The translations under genes were made by a program, and so were the position numbers. A DNA stretch of 32,646 nt. Source: Lachnospiraceae bacterium (GTDB lineage Bacteria > Bacillota > Clostridia > Lachnospirales > Lachnospiraceae). Below the pieces are notes generated by a model. That model searched no databases. It saw only the letters and a list, made by a program, of their open reading frames with translations, and was not told the DNA's origin. Positions within the stretch are counted from its first letter, which is position 1, and the number at the start of each line of letters is the position of its first letter. The stretch is taken from positions 1 to 32,646 of the forward strand of contig JAFZWG010000023.1 in assembly GCA_017617395.1 (NCBI GenBank), in the 5' to 3' direction. Positions 30,922 to 32,646 of the stretch are shown here, one piece after another.

Positions 30922-31416
30922 TTATTCGGTCACCTTTGTCTCTTTCTTAATCTCTGCCTCGGTCTCGCGGATGATCTTCGAAAGGATCTCCGCCGCGCTC
31001 GCCACCATCTTCGGGCAGTACTCCGTGAACAGCTTCCTGCTCCTCGCCTCCGCGACGCCCTCCTCGGTCGAGACATCGACGCCCAGCAAATCATTGCAGA
31101 TGCACGTTCCGTTCGCAGCGGCAAATCCTTCCATCATCGCGTCGTTCACCCGGTTCGCGCGCATCCGGCTCTCCAGGTCCTCCCGGTCACTCTGCCCGTA
31201 CATCGCGCCGAGCACCATCAAAGCGCCCGTGCACGCACCGCACACGTTGCCCTTGCGCATACCGCTTCCGAAACACGCGCCAAGCTTGAGCGCCTGCTCC
31301 TCCGTGAGCCCGCACAGATCGGCGTACGCCGCCAGCACGGACTGCGAGCAGTGGAATTTGCACGCAAAATACTCCAATGCTTTTTCTTTTCTCTCCTCCC
31401 AGCTCATAGTCTCCAT
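30922..31416 (-). CDS. C-GCAxxG-C-C family protein (probable redox/metal protein)
   Basis: The 164-residue protein shows the family's conserved cysteines: HCSQSVLAAYADLCGL, CFGSGMRKGNVCGACTGALMVLG, ICNDLLG and YCPKMV. The family is common in anaerobes and thought to bind metal or iron-sulfur clusters or serve redox reactions, but its function is not settled. There is no signal peptide. ATG 31416 has AAAGGA about 10 nt upstream; an in-frame ATG three codons later is less well placed. The GNAT gene starts 13 nt after its stop. A hairpin (31444-31466) separates it from the response regulator gene upstream. Confidence 0.9.
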   Translation of the reverse strand: METMSWEERKEKALEYFACKFHCSQSVLAAYADLCGLTEEQALKLGACFGSGMRKGNVCGACTGALMVLGAMYGQSDREDLESRMRANRVNDAMMEGFAAANGTCICNDLLGVDVSTEEGVAEARSRKLFTEYCPKMVASAAEILSKIIRETEAEIKKETKVTE

Positions 31417-31443
31417 GGTTGCATTTTCCTTTCGAATATTGTA

Positions 31444-31466
31444 ACAGCCGGGCATCTCCCGGCTGT
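31444..31466 (-). terminator. Hairpin after the response regulator gene
   Basis: ACAGCCGGG and CCCGGCTGT form a perfect 9-bp stem with a 5-nt loop, 29 nt beyond the response regulator stop. On the minus strand TTACAATATTC follows, a weakly U-rich tail. The C-GCAxxG-C-C gene starts 27 nt later. Confidence 0.65.
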
Positions 31467-31495
31467 GTGTCTGTCTTTATTTGTTTTACCCGCAA

Positions 31496-32173
31496 TCATT
31501 TCTTCATGCGGTAGCCGATGCCCCAGATCGTCTCGATGTAGTCCCGCTCGCTCGCGGCCTTTAACTTCTTTCTGAGGTTGCTCATGTGCACGTCGAGCGT
31601 CTTCGTCTCGCCGATGTACGGCTCCTGCCACGCGTACTCGTAGATCGCGTCCTTGGAAAAAACGCGCGTCGGGTGCTGCACCAAAAGCTCGAGTATGCGG
31701 TACTCCTGCCTCGTCAGCGTCGGCACCTCCGTGCCGTCCGCCGTCACCGTAAAATGCTCCCGGTCAATCTCCAGCCCCCCGAACGAGAGCACGCTGCTCG
31801 TCTCCTGCTCGCTCCCGCGCTTTCGCAGCTGCACGCGGATGCGCGCCACGACCTCCTTGATCTCGAACGGCTTCGTCACGTAGTCGTCCGCGCCGAGGCT
31901 TAGGACGTCAACCTTCGAGTCGAGGTCGTCCTTCGCGCTCACGACGATCACCGGAAGTCCGCCCTTGCCGCGGATCGTGCGAAGCACTTCCTCACCGCTC
32001 ATGCCCGGCAGCGCCAGATCGAGAAGTACCAGGTCGTAGTGCTCCATCGACAATAAAAGCGTCGCCTCCGAGCCGGAGTACGCCTGCCCGCAGGCAAAGC
32101 CCTCGCGCTCGAGCGCCTCCTTCATCATGCGGTTGATATTTCCGTCGTCATCGACGATCAAAATCCTCTCCAC
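31496..32173 (-). CDS. OmpR/PhoB-family response regulator
   Basis: The 225 residues hold an N-terminal receiver domain (acidic pocket DDD at 8-10, phosphoacceptor D52 in VLLDLALPG, Ser/Thr in VSAKDD, Lys in YVTKPF) and a C-terminal winged helix (LTRQEYRILELLVQHPTRVF ... VHMSNLRKKL ... IWGIGYRM) that binds direct-repeat DNA. The start is GTG 32173: GGAGAGGAG stands 6 nt before it and overlaps the stop of the gene upstream. No kinase follows; the upstream neighbour is a membrane-anchored protein whose start is outside the window, so the cognate kinase may lie beyond the edge or elsewhere. Confidence 0.93.
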   Translation of the reverse strand: MERILIVDDDGNINRMMKEALEREGFACGQAYSGSEATLLLSMEHYDLVLLDLALPGMSGEEVLRTIRGKGGLPVIVVSAKDDLDSKVDVLSLGADDYVTKPFEIKEVVARIRVQLRKRGSEQETSSVLSFGGLEIDREHFTVTADGTEVPTLTRQEYRILELLVQHPTRVFSKDAIYEYAWQEPYIGETKTLDVHMSNLRKKLKAASERDYIETIWGIGYRMKK

Positions 32174-32176
32174 GCG

Positions 32177-32646
32177 CTACTCCTCTCCGTCGGCCTTCTG
32201 TCCTTCCCAGCGAACCTCGACTGTTTCGTTGTACTTTTGCACAAACTCCGTCAGCCCCTGCAGGCTCGCGCGGTCCGGCAGCACGAACGTGCGCTTGGCA
32301 TGCTGGATCACCGGAAGTCTCGAGGCGGTATAATACTTGCCGCTCAGCAGATGCCCGTCGCGTCCCAGGATGCGAAACGCGTAGTATTCGGTATTTTTCT
32401 CCTCACCCGTGCGAAGCAAAATGCATCCCACGTCGGAGAGCTTCCACACCTTGTAACCGATCTCGCGGGTGGTCGTCACCTCCCAGATCAGCTCATCCTT
32501 GTTCGAAACGTGCATCCCCAGATACGTATCCACGTACGGGTGGTCCGTCTCAAACCTCGCGATGAACCGGTCCCCGTTGTGACGGTCGGCGATCACGCAG
32601 AAGATAAACAACACCGTAAACACGGCAATCAAAATCAAAGAAACCA
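32177..32646 (-). CDS. Membrane-anchored protein of unknown function (5' end outside window)
   Basis: The frame is open to the right edge, with about 156 codons visible. A hydrophobic helix (LILIAVFTVLFIFCVIADRHNG) at the visible start anchors a soluble domain of about 130 residues ending VRWEGQKADGEE. Segments such as YKVWKLSDVGCILLRTGEEKNTEYYAFRILGRDGHLLSGKYY suggest a small beta-rich domain; I do not recognise it. The stop codon is 3 nt before the response regulator GTG, so the genes are translationally linked and may work together, for example as an accessory sensor (inference). The true start is probably just beyond the edge. Confidence 0.65.
   Translation of the reverse strand, partial: VSLILIAVFTVLFIFCVIADRHNGDRFIARFETDHPYVDTYLGMHVSNKDELIWEVTTTREIGYKVWKLSDVGCILLRTGEEKNTEYYAFRILGRDGHLLSGKYYTASRLPVIQHAKRTFVLPDRASLQGLTEFVQKYNETVEVRWEGQKADGEE

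Noticed and set aside
1-32646. tRNA, rRNA, CRISPR array or prophage
   Set aside because: No cloverleaf-like sequence, rRNA segment, regularly spaced repeat or phage structural gene was seen on either strand.

Overview
The window looks like a chromosomal segment of a fairly GC-rich member of the Clostridia, most likely Lachnospiraceae. This is inferred from strong AGGAGG-type ribosome binding sites, sigma-A promoters (TTGACA-N17-TATAAT type), the [15 protein letters not shown] type of adenylosuccinate synthetase, a C-GCAxxG-C-C protein and the many small ABC/two-component modules. No rRNA, tRNA, CRISPR array, prophage or complete insertion sequence was seen.

Layout. (1) 1-4,070, all minus: a partial alkaline-phosphatase-type phosphodiesterase, a methyltransferase, a hypothetical protein, a tiny stand-alone gene with its own promoter and terminator, a PASTA membrane protein and a zinc-ribbon membrane protein. 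(2) 4,140-9,690, minus: a purine nucleotide operon read from a promoter at about 9,670 to a terminator at about 4,160, ordered purA-purC (one fused gene), purB, guaA. The fused gene makes both substrates of PurB, and GuaA serves the GMP branch. (3) 9,720-12,780, plus: a REP-like palindrome, two small membrane proteins and an AT-rich gene encoding an ABC/AAA-type ATPase fused to a class I methyltransferase, closed by a bidirectional terminator. This last gene looks acquired. (4) 12,834-24,510, minus: a long, closely spaced block: a BcrA-like ABC ATPase, its permease and an orphan histidine kinase; a monoacylglycerol-lipase-like hydrolase with glycerol kinase; an ABC-2 exporter pair; a HAD phosphatase; a membrane-anchored EEP-family hydrolase; and a half-size ABC exporter. 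(5) 24,600-27,170: two divergent genes, a zinc-ribbon membrane protein (minus) and an acidic lipoprotein (plus), each with a near-consensus promoter. (6) 27,200-32,646, minus: an XRE-TPR regulator behind an ABC exporter, a GNAT acetyltransferase with a C-GCAxxG-C-C protein, and an OmpR-type response regulator behind a partial membrane-anchored protein.

Most notable: an in-frame PurA-PurC fusion that keeps a complete ribosome binding site and GTG codon at the junction; the single-gene ATPase-methyltransferase, a candidate defence or stress system with no visible nuclease; and a short dispersed motif, CGGAAAAT (often CGGAAAATG), found 21 times by eye in both orientations and in several reading frames, twice as inverted pairs between genes. 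All counts and identifications are by eye. No database search was possible.
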